NCBI GenBank assembly: GCA_007833815.1
Contig: CP033464.1
Span: forward strand, 4,644,001 to 4,708,000
Length of the DNA: 64,000 bases
Direction: 5' to 3'
Source of the DNA: Brevibacillus laterosporus
GTDB taxonomy: Bacteria; Bacillota; Bacilli; Brevibacillales; Brevibacillaceae
The position numbers were made by a program, and so were the translations under genes. Below the pieces are notes generated by a model. The model had not been told where the DNA came from, searched no databases, and worked only from the letters and a program-made list of their open reading frames with translations. Within the stretch, counting starts at the first letter, position 1, and each line of letters begins with the position of its first letter. Below, piece after piece: positions 16,190-25,999 of the stretch.

Positions 16190-18982
16190 TTATATTTGAG
16201 ACTGATTTGCTTCACTCATGAGAAAAAATTTTACAAGATAACAGATTTCATTTTCTTCCACCATGATGCCATATGTCATTTCAATCGGCTGTATATGCCG
16301 TTGTATCGCAGTAAACATCTCTTTATAATTTTGCTTGTACGCTTCCCTTTCTTTAAATACCGCTACTTCTTCTCTACCTTTTAACCTATCTATCATACAG
16401 CACATATGCAATGTAATTCCCATTAATTCATCCTGATATAAGTCCTGTTGAAGCTCCTTCTCCATTCGCTTTATAGAAGCACGTACATCTGACAAAACTT
16501 GTTCGCCTGAGAGATATTTTAAATGGGATTCAAGTGTTTCTCCCATTTTTTGGTAAATTTCTTCTTGATCGATAATCTGCTGAATCTCTGGAATGGCCTG
16601 TAAGCTTAAAACTTGCTCAATATTATATTGAGGAACCTCTATATCCAGCCGGAAATTACTAACTGTACACAAAACTTGTCGCTTCTCTTTTAGTGCTTCT
16701 AACTCCTGTTTGGCCTTATGTTGATCTACACAGGTAATCGGAATAATTTGTAGTGATTCGTTATGAAAACGGAGATAATTTTTCAACAGATTTTTAATTA
16801 CAAGTGCGCTTCCTTCTCCTGTCAGACACGCCGTTACAATTACTTGTTTAGGGAGTTTTTTTCGTTCCCGTTTAACTGACTGCTCTTGAATTTCGTGGCT
16901 GGATACAGCTAGCACACTTTGATAAATCTCATCTAAAGAAGAGCCTGATATTGCTTTGCGCGTAGCTTCTAGAACATGGGTGGTGCTCACCAATGGAATA
17001 ACTTTTACTGGTATCCCTAATTCTTTTTGAATGATTTCACCAAAGGTAAGTAAGGAGCCCATATCTACTAAAAATAGTAATCCTTCTTCATTTCCGATCG
17101 TTCTGGCAATTTCCCTAGCCTGCTCTAATAATTCATGTGGTGGTTTTTCTAAAGGCATGTCCAATGAGACAGCATGATTGGTGCCCAAGAGGCGGTTTGT
17201 TACCTCTACCATAGAAGTAGCACTAGAATTTCCATGCATCATGACGAGAATACCTACATAATTTTTGATCTCTTCAGGCTGTGCTTCATCAAGTACAAAG
17301 AACATGCAGAGAAAACCTGCTTCATCTAACGGTATTTCAAGATCAAACGCCTCTTCTATTTTGCTCACACATTCAAGAGCCACCATGAATTCAGCTTTAT
17401 GCAGTTTGCTAATCTGATTTAACTGCGGATTAGAAATCGTTTTACCCCTTCCAATACGATCAATCAATGTCTGAATGTGCAAGGACATTCCCAGTAGGAC
17501 ATTGCGTGTTAATTTTCTACTCAAAATAGTCTCGGCATATCCTACAATGTCTTCGACTAAATGGACAATCTCAGGGTGAACGATTTTCAGTACATCCTCC
17601 TGATTAAAGCTTTTTCGTACATTAGTCAGATAATTAGTAAAATATTTCTCGATTTCACTATTTAAGACTGTATATAATTCTGTATCAGATGCACCTGTAG
17701 CCCGTAGTTTAACGATCTTTTGTTCCATCCGCTCATAAATATTACTATCAATAACAGACGAATCTTCTAATAAATATGGCTCTTGGTCTGGATGAAATAG
17801 AAAATATTTTCTTTCTCCGATAAGCTTCTCCATATTTTGTCTGTTTTGTTCCACGTGTAACACGCCTTCTTTTACATGAGGAGGAAGATCTGCTGTAGTA
17901 ATCTGCATTTCTGTCTTTCGTAAAGAGATAAAATCGGCATATGCTTTTGCGCAGGAAAGCCGAATATCCGTCTTCAATTGACCGATGTTATTCGGACAGT
18001 GATACAGTAGAAGAGCACGGATAGAATTCCCTGAAACATGGATATCTTTTCCTAATCGATAAGACTCTTCTTGAAAAAATTGCTTACTTAACTGCAAACG
18101 CTCTTCCAGTCCTCGTTCTTTTAAGGAAGGCAGAGAAATCATCATAGGAATACGTCTGGTAAAAGTAGCGAGTAGTGCAGAGGTAGGATTTTCAGTTGTT
18201 GCCGCAATTAATCTTACATTGGCCTGACGCACTCCATCCGTTTCGCCTACACGCCTGTAAAAGCCCTTATCGATGAAAGTAAATAGCATCTCTTGTCCTT
18301 CTGATGGCAAGCGATGAACCTCATCTAAAAACAAAATACCCCTATTAGCCGTTTCCATTAACCCTGGACGGTCACTATCTGCACCAGTGTATGCACCTTT
18401 TTTTACGCCAAATAATTGACTCACCAATAACTGAGCATTGTGAGCATAGTCTGCACAGTTGAATGTGATAAACGGAGCAGAGGCCGTTAAAATTCCTTTT
18501 TCCACAGCATATTCGTGCATGAGTCCAGCAAACATGGTTTTTCCTACACCTGTCTCACCAAATAGGAGTGTATGCATGCCATGAGGTGGATAGAGCAAGG
18601 CTGCTTTAGCTTGTTCAATGAGTGCCGTTAAACTCTGACAATCTTTAGCCAACTGGTCCATCACACTAGCTTGTAGCTGATTGACGCTCTGAGGTATATT
18701 ACGATCCCAAGCCACTTTTGCTTCAGCTTGCCCCCTCTCAGACAGATACCCTCGCACTTTCTCCTTATTCAATAAAGCTTCAGGCTGAGTACCAGGTAAA
18801 GAGAATCGCACGGGGCGGGTTGTACCTTTCTCAATTCGGCCTTCTTTCCATAGCTGGTTTAAATCAGAGCTTACATTAGCTCGACTTAACGATAAAATTT
18901 CAGCCAACTCTTGAGCGCTACTTGCCCTACCTTCTCGTGATATGGATACGATCTGTTGCATAATCAGCTCTATGCGTTTCAT
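16190..18982 (-). CDS. LevR-family sigma-54-dependent PTS operon activator
   Basis: 930 residues. Order of domains: winged HTH (1-70), AAA+ domain with Walker A GETGVGKT (about 142-149), a GAYTGA loop that contacts sigma-54 (about 196-201) and Walker B LFLDEVH. These are followed by a first PRD, an EIIA-Man-like domain (starting VGILVMMHG), a IIB-like segment and a second PRD at the C-terminus. It senses PTS phosphorylation state: HPr phosphorylates one domain to allow activity, and the operon's own EIIB phosphorylates another to shut it off. It lies directly upstream of, and parallel to, the cellobiose PTS operon and its -24/-12 promoter. AGGTGA precedes the ATG. Confidence 0.93.
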   Translation of the reverse strand: MKRIELIMQQIVSISREGRASSAQELAEILSLSRANVSSDLNQLWKEGRIEKGTTRPVRFSLPGTQPEALLNKEKVRGYLSERGQAEAKVAWDRNIPQSVNQLQASVMDQLAKDCQSLTALIEQAKAALLYPPHGMHTLLFGETGVGKTMFAGLMHEYAVEKGILTASAPFITFNCADYAHNAQLLVSQLFGVKKGAYTGADSDRPGLMETANRGILFLDEVHRLPSEGQEMLFTFIDKGFYRRVGETDGVRQANVRLIAATTENPTSALLATFTRRIPMMISLPSLKERGLEERLQLSKQFFQEESYRLGKDIHVSGNSIRALLLYHCPNNIGQLKTDIRLSCAKAYADFISLRKTEMQITTADLPPHVKEGVLHVEQNRQNMEKLIGERKYFLFHPDQEPYLLEDSSVIDSNIYERMEQKIVKLRATGASDTELYTVLNSEIEKYFTNYLTNVRKSFNQEDVLKIVHPEIVHLVEDIVGYAETILSRKLTRNVLLGMSLHIQTLIDRIGRGKTISNPQLNQISKLHKAEFMVALECVSKIEEAFDLEIPLDEAGFLCMFFVLDEAQPEEIKNYVGILVMMHGNSSATSMVEVTNRLLGTNHAVSLDMPLEKPPHELLEQAREIARTIGNEEGLLFLVDMGSLLTFGEIIQKELGIPVKVIPLVSTTHVLEATRKAISGSSLDEIYQSVLAVSSHEIQEQSVKRERKKLPKQVIVTACLTGEGSALVIKNLLKNYLRFHNESLQIIPITCVDQHKAKQELEALKEKRQVLCTVSNFRLDIEVPQYNIEQVLSLQAIPEIQQIIDQEEIYQKMGETLESHLKYLSGEQVLSDVRASIKRMEKELQQDLYQDELMGITLHMCCMIDRLKGREEVAVFKEREAYKQNYKEMFTAIQRHIQPIEMTYGIMVEENEICYLVKFFLMSEANQSQI

Positions 18983-19090
18983 TTCATCACCTTGTGCCGA
19001 TTTTTAACTGACGTTTGAATTATGAAAACTCTTTCATTTTCCATCATCTCATATTTATATCTATTCATCCATGGATCATTTTTGTGACAT

Positions 19091-20293
19091 TTATATCCGT
19101 TTCGTCCGAGCCCGATCTACTTCTGGAATTTTTATTACCAAATAACCGAGAAAAACTGCGAGTAGAATTCCTTGAAATAAAATAGCAAAGGAAACAGATC
19201 CTCCCATATAGGCCACCGCATAGTAAATAGCAGTTCCTCCTAACATCAAACCATTCTCCACAAAATTTTGGACAGCAATGGTCTTACCTGATCCAATTAT
19301 TTGAAGTCCTTGTTCCTGAATCACGGTGTTCATAGGAACGATAAATACACCACCCATAAAACCAACAGCAAGCAACATCAAGATAGCAATGAATGTCGAT
19401 TGAATCCAAGGAAACACCATGATACAGCCCGTCATAAGAAACCCATAGAGAATCGCTTTGGTAAATCTGGATAATGGAATAACCTTAGGGGCAAAGAAAG
19501 CTCCACCAATAATACCAATTGAAGTCGTAGCTAGGATGAGCGATACCCGAAAGTCATCCTCTGCAAAGCCTAATGTAAGGGGAATCCAGGCAAGGACAGC
19601 AATACGTAGCACCGCTGAGCTCATCCAGAATGCCCCTGTTCCTACCAGTGCGTAATGCGTAGCCGGATGGCGATAAAGCAAACGAAAATTATCAAAAAAC
19701 AATCGAATTTCTTCGCCGATTTTAATGTGGGGGTTGCCTCGCTGCATGGGAATGAAAAAGGTCATAGCGATTGAAGCTGCAAAGAGAAGCAAACAGATGC
19801 TAGAAGAAACGCCCGCGCTAGTAATTGCTGCAATTGCGCCTCCTCCACCAATACCCAGCAGAATCGCAAGTATCGTATAGGCTTCAATCCGTGAATTAGC
19901 TTCAAATAACTCCATTTCATTCCCAGTAAGCTCCACTAATATGCCATACTTGGCGGGTGAATAAACGACAGCTCCTATGCCTACGGTAAAGTAACTGACC
20001 ATCAACGCCACAATACTCTGGTGATCTACCACCATTAATAACACGATGCCAAGTAGTTTCAACAGATTACCCGCGAGTAAAATGGTTGTTTTCGAATACT
20101 TATCAGCTATGGGTCCCACCACAGGTGCCATCAAAATAAATGGCAAGAAAAATGCCATGGAAACCAGGGCAAGAGCAACAGGAGAAAATCCATTTTGTCT
20201 TAGCAAATTAGCAATCACAAATAGTGCCATGTTATCAGCAAATGCGGATAAAAATTGAGTAATATATAGAAATTTCAAGGCCTGATGATTCAC
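19091..20293 (-). CDS. lplT: MFS transporter, LplT-like lysophospholipid flippase
   Basis: 400 residues, 12 TM helices of the major facilitator family. The N-terminal part reads FLYITQFLSAFADNMALFVIANLL and the PVVGPIADKYSK loop is the MFS motif between TM2 and TM3. LplT moves lysophospholipids inward for re-acylation by Aas. The aas-like gene lies 19 nt upstream in the same direction, which supports the assignment. GTG start at 20293 with GAGGAG upstream. Confidence 0.83.
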   Translation of the reverse strand: MNHQALKFLYITQFLSAFADNMALFVIANLLRQNGFSPVALALVSMAFFLPFILMAPVVGPIADKYSKTTILLAGNLLKLLGIVLLMVVDHQSIVALMVSYFTVGIGAVVYSPAKYGILVELTGNEMELFEANSRIEAYTILAILLGIGGGGAIAAITSAGVSSSICLLLFAASIAMTFFIPMQRGNPHIKIGEEIRLFFDNFRLLYRHPATHYALVGTGAFWMSSAVLRIAVLAWIPLTLGFAEDDFRVSLILATTSIGIIGGAFFAPKVIPLSRFTKAILYGFLMTGCIMVFPWIQSTFIAILMLLAVGFMGGVFIVPMNTVIQEQGLQIIGSGKTIAVQNFVENGLMLGGTAIYYAVAYMGGSVSFAILFQGILLAVFLGYLVIKIPEVDRARTKRI

Positions 20294-20312
20294 AAATGCC
20301 GCTCTCCTCTCG

Positions 20313-22439
20313 CTATCGGTTGGATGGATTTTCTTGTTCTGCCCATTGTTTTAACGTTACATAGTCCACCTTGCCACTTCCTAACAAAGGAAGTTCCGCA
20401 ATTTCTACAATTTTGGAAGGAACCAATAATGCAGAGAAGCCTTTTGCTATCACATATTCCTTAACCTCACGCAATGTGATGGGAATAGAAGTAAATAGAT
20501 AGATCCGTTCTCCTTTACGTGGATCACCTGCCGTTACAGCAGCCAGTCTAGTATCTTCCACCATTTCGGTAACCAATTGCTCCACTAAATGTAGAGAAAC
20601 CATTTCACCAGCAATTTTTGCGAAACGTTTTTTACGTGCTACAATGGAAATAAAACCCTCATCATCCACCGTTACGATATCTCCACAATCATAGTAGCCT
20701 TCTCTAGGTTCAAATCCCTTACCATGAAACAAATAGCCTTTCATTACATTCGCTCCATCTACCCAAAGGTTACCGCCTTCAGAAATGCCTTCAATCGGCT
20801 CTAATTCATAGCGAATTCCTGGAAGGAATTGACCTACTGTCCCTTTTTTATGTAGCAACTGTGTGTTTAACGAAAGAATAGGGGAAGCCTCAGTCGTACC
20901 ATACCCTTCCATCACCCTTATGCCAAATTTGTCCATCCATAGTTGGCGTACCTCATCCTTTAATTTTTCGGCACCTGCCACTACATGACGCATCGAGTAA
21001 AAATCGTATGGTTTGGCAGTACGGGCATATCCTGCCAAAAATGTGGAGGTTCCAAATAACACCGTGCAATTGCGATCATACGCAATCTCAGGAATCACCT
21101 TGTAATGAAGTGGTGAAGGGTAAAAGAATACAGGTATTCCCGTCACTATTGGCAAAATAGTACCTACCGTTAGTCCAAAACTATGAAACATCGGCAAGGT
21201 ATTTAAAAACTTGTCTTTGGATGTCATATCCATCATGGTCAAGACTTGTTGAATATTGTTATAGATGTTGCTATGTGTCAGCACCACCCCTTTAGGTTTA
21301 CTCTCGCTTCCAGATGTAAATAAAATAAGTTCACTTTCCTGTTGAGATGCCACTTTGAAAGCACGCTGATTGCCTATATAAGCAAACAAGGCTTTTACTT
21401 TGTCATTTGTGCTAATGGATGCTTTTACATCTTCTAAGTAAATGAGCTGGACATGTTCTGCGAGCGCGTCAGCCATGGGCTGCAAGTTAGCCTTCTGAAT
21501 AAATTCTCGGGAGGTTACTATGATGGTAATGCTAGCTGTTTCACATGCCTCCAACACCATTTGAACTCCCATACTAAAGTTGAGCAGGGCTGCTGTCTTA
21601 TCCAAATAAAACAAAGAAAATAAAGCTACTGTATGACCAAGTGATGTTGGTAATAACGTCCCAATGCGTTGCTCATTACGAACCAGACCTTTTAATTTAT
21701 CACCTAAGGCGTATGAACTTATAGCCAACTTCTTGTAAGTAATGGACTGTGTTAATTCTTCACCAATCATTCGGTTTGGACCATTAAGACGACATGCATC
21801 CAGCATCTCGTTAAATAATTGCACATGCTGCTTTTCTTTGGTGTAAAATAATTCCCTTTGCATCGTTCTTAGCACTAGATTACTTGCTTTTTCTTTTTGG
21901 ATGCGCTTAGATACCCCCTCTTTTACTGGGATCGTATAGGCCTCTCCAATACGGATACGCACTTTGGGAAACAGGTGCGTTTTCCACTTATTCGTAATGT
22001 AAGAAAACGGTGTTCGTTCGGGTCCCACCAGTGTAATGGGGTAGATAGTGGCACCTGTACGGAGCGCGATGTAACCTAGCCCACTGTATATTTTCATTAA
22101 TCCTCCAGTCGTTGTAATCCTACCCTCAGGAAACAACACTAGAGGTACGCCAGTCTTTACTTCACGTACAATTTTGCGAATTGAATAGGAGTTAAAGGGA
22201 TCCACGGTTATAAACTTTCGTTGCGACAAGAAGCTTGCATACTTCTTTGCAATATCTGTATTGACTACATAGCATACCTCTTTCGGAAGATTGCAAGCCA
22301 GCAATACCGCATCTACTATCGAGACATGATTTGGCGCTAAAATAACCGGTTTGGAAAAATCAAGTTTCGAGAGTCCCTCAATCTCGACTCGATAACTCGC
22401 ATTTACCACCGTTTTTAACAAATCATCTACAATACCCAC
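20313..22439 (-). CDS. aas: Bifunctional acyl-ACP synthetase / lysophospholipid acyltransferase (Aas-like)
   Basis: 708 residues. Residues 1-190 are a PlsC-type acyltransferase with the NHVSIVDAVL (HX4D-like) box and FPEGRIT motif. Residues about 220-700 are an AMP-binding acyl-activating domain with the SGSESKPKGVVLTHSN P-loop, GYGTTEASP and YDCGDIV motifs. The enzyme activates fatty acids and re-acylates lysophosphatidylethanolamine or -glycerol. GTG start at 22439 with AAAGGTGG 6 nt before it. It forms an operon with lplT. Confidence 0.88.
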   Translation of the reverse strand: MGIVDDLLKTVVNASYRVEIEGLSKLDFSKPVILAPNHVSIVDAVLLACNLPKEVCYVVNTDIAKKYASFLSQRKFITVDPFNSYSIRKIVREVKTGVPLVLFPEGRITTTGGLMKIYSGLGYIALRTGATIYPITLVGPERTPFSYITNKWKTHLFPKVRIRIGEAYTIPVKEGVSKRIQKEKASNLVLRTMQRELFYTKEKQHVQLFNEMLDACRLNGPNRMIGEELTQSITYKKLAISSYALGDKLKGLVRNEQRIGTLLPTSLGHTVALFSLFYLDKTAALLNFSMGVQMVLEACETASITIIVTSREFIQKANLQPMADALAEHVQLIYLEDVKASISTNDKVKALFAYIGNQRAFKVASQQESELILFTSGSESKPKGVVLTHSNIYNNIQQVLTMMDMTSKDKFLNTLPMFHSFGLTVGTILPIVTGIPVFFYPSPLHYKVIPEIAYDRNCTVLFGTSTFLAGYARTAKPYDFYSMRHVVAGAEKLKDEVRQLWMDKFGIRVMEGYGTTEASPILSLNTQLLHKKGTVGQFLPGIRYELEPIEGISEGGNLWVDGANVMKGYLFHGKGFEPREGYYDCGDIVTVDDEGFISIVARKKRFAKIAGEMVSLHLVEQLVTEMVEDTRLAAVTAGDPRKGERIYLFTSIPITLREVKEYVIAKGFSALLVPSKIVEIAELPLLGSGKVDYVTLKQWAEQENPSNR

Positions 22440-22769
22440 ATCATTCCACCTTTCTTCTTTTCACCAGTTACTTGTATTCTCAAAAAATCATAACACCATT
22501 GTCAAATGTATATATACAACATATCTTTACCCGTAACCATCCATCTACTATCGTGCTAGTTTTTTCTATCTTTTTTCATAGCTTATTTTCTCCTTTGCCA
22601 CTAAAAACAAGCCTATTTAGCCAATTTCAATCAGCGACAAGGAGATTAGACCTGCTCAATCCGCCCTATTTTTTATTTTTTCTGACAAACACTGAAACTA
22701 ACGTATCTATTTCTACGTCAAGAAATTTGACAAAACATCACACAGCAAAAAGAAACTGAGGAGGAAACC
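22440..22769. other. Divergent intergenic region between aas and the SLH gene
   Basis: 330 nt, AT-rich. It must hold the promoters of both divergent genes. A TTGACA-like hexamer (about 22728) is too close to the SLH start to be useful. No gene, riboswitch or terminator was recognised. Confidence 0.5.
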
Positions 22770-24020
22770 ATGAAAAAAATTTCTGCTTTACTGTTGTCGT
22801 TCCTATTACTGTTTTCCATGATGCCCCTGCTAGCACAAGCAAAAAGTACAAATTTCTGGGACGTTCCACGAGATCATTGGGCGTATGAAGCAATCACGGA
22901 TATGGCCAACAAGGGGGTTATTGACGGCTATAGCGATGGATCGTTTCGTCCTAACTCAAAAGTTACCCGTGCCGAGTTTGCTAAAATTATGATTGCCGCT
23001 TCTGGGGTCCAATTGGGGGATAAATGGAGTATTTCTCAGACCTTTAAAGATGTGCCACGAAGTCATTGGGCATTTACGTATGTCGAGAATGCAAAGCCTT
23101 ACCTAACAGGCTACAAATCAGGCTCTACGTACAACTACAAGCCGGACCAAAATGCTGTACGTGAAGATATTGCCGTGGCTTTGGTTCGCTTACTAGGTTA
23201 TGACCAATCTAAATCTGCAAAAGAGTCTTTGTTGAATCAATTTAAAGATAAAGAAAGAATTTCCTACAATCTTCGTTCCTTTATCGCGATCGCCTTAGAT
23301 AATGATCTAATTAAAGGCTTCAACGACGGTACTTTCCGTCCACAAGATGCCATCACTCGCGCTGAAGCCGCATCTCTATTGTACCGTGCTAAATTGGATG
23401 AACAAAAAGTGGTATTCCCAACTGATCCAACAACTCCTGTGCCACAGCCTAAGCCGGATCAAAAAACAACAGAAGTGAAAGATGATTTTTCTGATAACCA
23501 ATTAAAAAAGTGGAACAATGCGCAAGGAACTGGATCATGGGTGGTTTACGATAAACGTGTAACCGCTTATAGCAATGACAAAGATCTAAAACACTATCTA
23601 CTACCTTTACAAGAAAAAGTAAACAAAAATGATAAGGAATGGGAAGTAACAGTAGATATTATTCCAGTAAAAACAGATGTTGAAGCGGGTTTATTCTTTA
23701 ATGGAGGTAATGGAGAGGCTAATATCGTTTATTTGACGAAGGACTCCTTGCAAGTTCGCCATCTTACTGATCCAGAGGAGAAAGAAACCAAAGCAATTGC
23801 CAGCATTGCCACCAAACTAAAAGCAAACAACAAACTAAAAATAAAAGCAAAAGATAATACCTTGTCTATTTATGTAAACGGGACAAATGTCTATAATCTA
23901 CAAAATGTGAAATGGGACAATTCTGAAATAGGATTGTACATGAACAAAGATGCGTCTATACAGATTCCATCCAAGACTACTTGGTTTGACAATTTCACAT
24001 TTACAGCTACTAAAAAATAA
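22770..24020 (+). CDS. Secreted S-layer homology (SLH) domain protein
   Basis: 416 residues. A signal peptide spans about 1-25 (ending LLAQAKS). Three SLH repeats follow at about 27-82, 88-145 and 150-207. The first and third have complete ends (GYSDGSFRPNSKVTRAEFA and GFNDGTFRPQDAITRAEAA). The second is diverged, lacking the ITRAE Arg-Ala-Glu pattern (VREDIAVAL). A Pro/Thr linker then leads to a C-terminal beta-rich domain (about 235-416) of concanavalin/laminin-G type. SLH domains bind pyruvylated cell-wall polymer, so the product should be displayed on the surface. The C-terminal domain probably binds carbohydrate, though the ligand is unknown. GAGGAGG precedes the ATG. Confidence 0.87.
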   Translation: MKKISALLLSFLLLFSMMPLLAQAKSTNFWDVPRDHWAYEAITDMANKGVIDGYSDGSFRPNSKVTRAEFAKIMIAASGVQLGDKWSISQTFKDVPRSHWAFTYVENAKPYLTGYKSGSTYNYKPDQNAVREDIAVALVRLLGYDQSKSAKESLLNQFKDKERISYNLRSFIAIALDNDLIKGFNDGTFRPQDAITRAEAASLLYRAKLDEQKVVFPTDPTTPVPQPKPDQKTTEVKDDFSDNQLKKWNNAQGTGSWVVYDKRVTAYSNDKDLKHYLLPLQEKVNKNDKEWEVTVDIIPVKTDVEAGLFFNGGNGEANIVYLTKDSLQVRHLTDPEEKETKAIASIATKLKANNKLKIKAKDNTLSIYVNGTNVYNLQNVKWDNSEIGLYMNKDASIQIPSKTTWFDNFTFTATKK

Positions 24021-24120
24021 GAGAAAAGCTGGTCTTCTTTGAACATTTCGTTATATGTAACAGGTACAATGATGAAACTCTGGTACCTTTACGAAACGTT
24101 CTTAGGAGCCAGCTCTTTTT
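24021..24120. terminator. Nested bidirectional terminator, about 100 nt
   Basis: The outer stem is AAAGCTGG / CCAGCTCTTT, the middle AACATTTCGT / ACGAAACGTT and the inner GGTAC / GTACC. T runs lie at the plus-strand end. The SLH (+) and GNAT (-) genes converge here. Confidence 0.72.
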
Positions 24121-24591
24121 TTACAGATTTTTTTTCAATATCACCATATCTAAAGCACGAATCCCATTTTCCCAAATTGGATAAGGATACTGCAAAAAGA
24201 AATCAGCTTTCACTCCAGAAATTCGAAATCCCACTTTTTGATAAAACGCTAAGTTATCCAAGCTAGAATTAGCTGTTCCCACAACCATTACCTTGTAGTT
24301 GGCTTCCTTCGCCTTCTCTTCTAAGCAAGAAATGAATTGTTTGCCATAGCCTTTTCCTTGTTCGTCCCCACATACCGCAATGTTTTTAATTTCTACCATT
24401 TCCTCGGTACACGGTAGCAAAATTGCTATGCCAAGCAAGCGTTCCTCCATAAATGCAGCATACATATCACCGCGGTGCTTATAACGCGCAATCATTTCTT
24501 CAGATTCATCAGCCTCTAACAACAATCGATCATATTCACCCTTATCTCGTTCTTCCATGGGTACAAGGACTACAGTTACCTTCTCTGACAA
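24121..24591 (-). CDS. GNAT family N-acetyltransferase (YvbK-like)
   Basis: 156 residues. The acetyl-CoA loop IKNIAVCGDEQGKGYGKQFI matches motif A (Q-x-x-G-x-G/A). The C-terminal LAFYQKVGFRI stretch is motif B. The C-terminal YPYPIWENGIRALDM ending resembles YvbK. The substrate is unknown. The start is a TTG at 24591 with AGGAAG upstream. An ATG at 24558 is the alternative but has no site. It is transcribed divergently from lipL. Confidence 0.82.
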   Translation of the reverse strand: MSEKVTVVLVPMEERDKGEYDRLLLEADESEEMIARYKHRGDMYAAFMEERLLGIAILLPCTEEMVEIKNIAVCGDEQGKGYGKQFISCLEEKAKEANYKVMVVGTANSSLDNLAFYQKVGFRISGVKADFFLQYPYPIWENGIRALDMVILKKNL

Positions 24592-24764
24592 ATCTCTCTT
24601 CCTCTCTTACATGGACTTCTAGACTTCTCTCATATATTAAACAAATCGTACCAAAAAATCCATCTTTTCTGAATACTCCTTTTACTAGCAGAGATTTTCA
24701 AGACATGTGTATAATGAAGAGAGACACCTCTCTTACAGGAGGGTATTTGGGAAGGGGTTTTATT

Positions 24765-25619
24765 GTGTATTCTGATCTACTGCACTCTCCATTTACCTGG
24801 ATTGATTCTGGCACCTATCGCCAATCACCAGTAGAACCGATTGCGTTGGATGAAGCATTGGCTACTGCTATGAAAGAGCCTAATGCTAAACCGATTATCC
24901 ATCTATGGATTTATGATAAAGCTTTTTGGTTGGGACGGCGTGACGCCAAGCTCCCACACTTAGAACAAACATTGAAAGCATACAGCCATAAAGGATACTC
25001 GGCACTTCTCCGTTCATCTGGTGGTGCATGTGTCCCACTCGATAGTGGCGTATTAAACATGGCTATTTTGTTCCCCCAATGCAATTTGACAATTGATGAT
25101 TTTTATAAGCTAGCTGCGGAAATCCTATCGGTAGGACTTGCGGATTACGGAAAAATTGAGCTGGGAGAAGTCGTAGATTCCTATTGTGTAGGTGATTATG
25201 ATTTTGCACTTGTTGGTAAAAAGATTGGTGGGATGGCCCAACGCCGTACCCGCTATGGTTCCATCTTGCAACTCTGTATCAACATTGAAGGAAGTGGATT
25301 AGAGCGCGGGGCCCTCATGGAAGACTTCTATGCTCAAGCAGGTTTATATGAAATGGAAATAGCTCAACGCCCCATTCCTGCCGTCCGAAAAGAGACAATT
25401 GGCAGTATCTCTGAACATATGGGACGTGCCATCACCGTTGAGGAAGTAAAGGAACAACTTTATGCCGCTATAACTAAAAAATGGACAGCTCCTAAAGGAA
25501 CCTTGCCTTTGACAGAAGCAGATAAGCAAGTAGCTATCCAGCATTTAACTGGGCGTCTTGGTCTCTTCTCCCATACAGCAGCAGAGATTAAACAATCTGA
25601 TTGGCAGTTACTAAAATAA
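24765..25619 (+). CDS. lipL: Octanoyl-[GcvH]:protein N-octanoyltransferase
   Basis: 284 residues of the LplA/LipB fold. LipL transfers octanoyl groups from GcvH to E2 subunits of 2-oxoacid dehydrogenases. It has the RSSGGACV loop (the LipL form rather than the TGGRAV of LipM), the presumed catalytic Cys141 in DSYCVGDYD and the GKKIGGMAQRR lysine motif. The start is a GTG at 24765, which GAAGGGG 7 nt upstream supports. The open frame continues upstream but would overlap the divergent GNAT gene without homology. The length fits the 281 residues of B. subtilis LipL. Confidence 0.9.
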   Translation: MYSDLLHSPFTWIDSGTYRQSPVEPIALDEALATAMKEPNAKPIIHLWIYDKAFWLGRRDAKLPHLEQTLKAYSHKGYSALLRSSGGACVPLDSGVLNMAILFPQCNLTIDDFYKLAAEILSVGLADYGKIELGEVVDSYCVGDYDFALVGKKIGGMAQRRTRYGSILQLCINIEGSGLERGALMEDFYAQAGLYEMEIAQRPIPAVRKETIGSISEHMGRAITVEEVKEQLYAAITKKWTAPKGTLPLTEADKQVAIQHLTGRLGLFSHTAAEIKQSDWQLLK

Positions 25620-25674
25620 GCAACATAACTTATGAGAGCAATCGCATATCTATATAAAGACATCTTTTCACTTG

Positions 25675-25709
25675 AAAAACCTGAGTACCATTTGCTCAGG
25701 TTTTTTCTT
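25675..25709 (+). terminator. Terminator of lipL
   Basis: AAAACCTGAG / CTCAGGTTTT stem with a 9-nt loop and a T-rich tail. Confidence 0.85.
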
Positions 25710-25999
25710 TTTCTCCTGCCCCAGGTAATGTAACTGTCATGATGATCCCACTACCTAGTCCACCTCAATCTGACTCGAGCTATGTAAAGTAATTTAGCAA
25801 CTCAATATGTACGATAGATGAACAAAACTTGACAAAAAATAGGATGATAACCCTCAAACTGTACCTGAAATCACAAGTATTACAAATATACTTGTGATTC
25901 ATCTCATTTCAAATAGAGAAATAAATGCATTTTTGCTTAATTTTTTATACAATAAAAGAAGAATGTCCATTAACAATGAAAGGTAAGGAGGATCTTGCA
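25710..25999. other. Intergenic region upstream of darB
   Basis: About 290 nt. It contains a near-palindrome CACAAGTATTACAAATATACTTGTG (25871-25895; arms CACAAGTAT/ATACTTGTG) that could be an operator or a small stem. The AAGGAGG site of darB is at the end. No gene was recognised. Confidence 0.45.

Noticed and set aside
22472..22759. 95-codon frame between aas and the SLH gene
   Set aside because: No site upstream of its start and low-complexity composition; it runs through the promoter region.
25925..25999. N-terminal extension of DarB to ATG 25925
   Set aside because: The extension covers the AAGGAGG site, and the TTG start at 26000 gives the family length.
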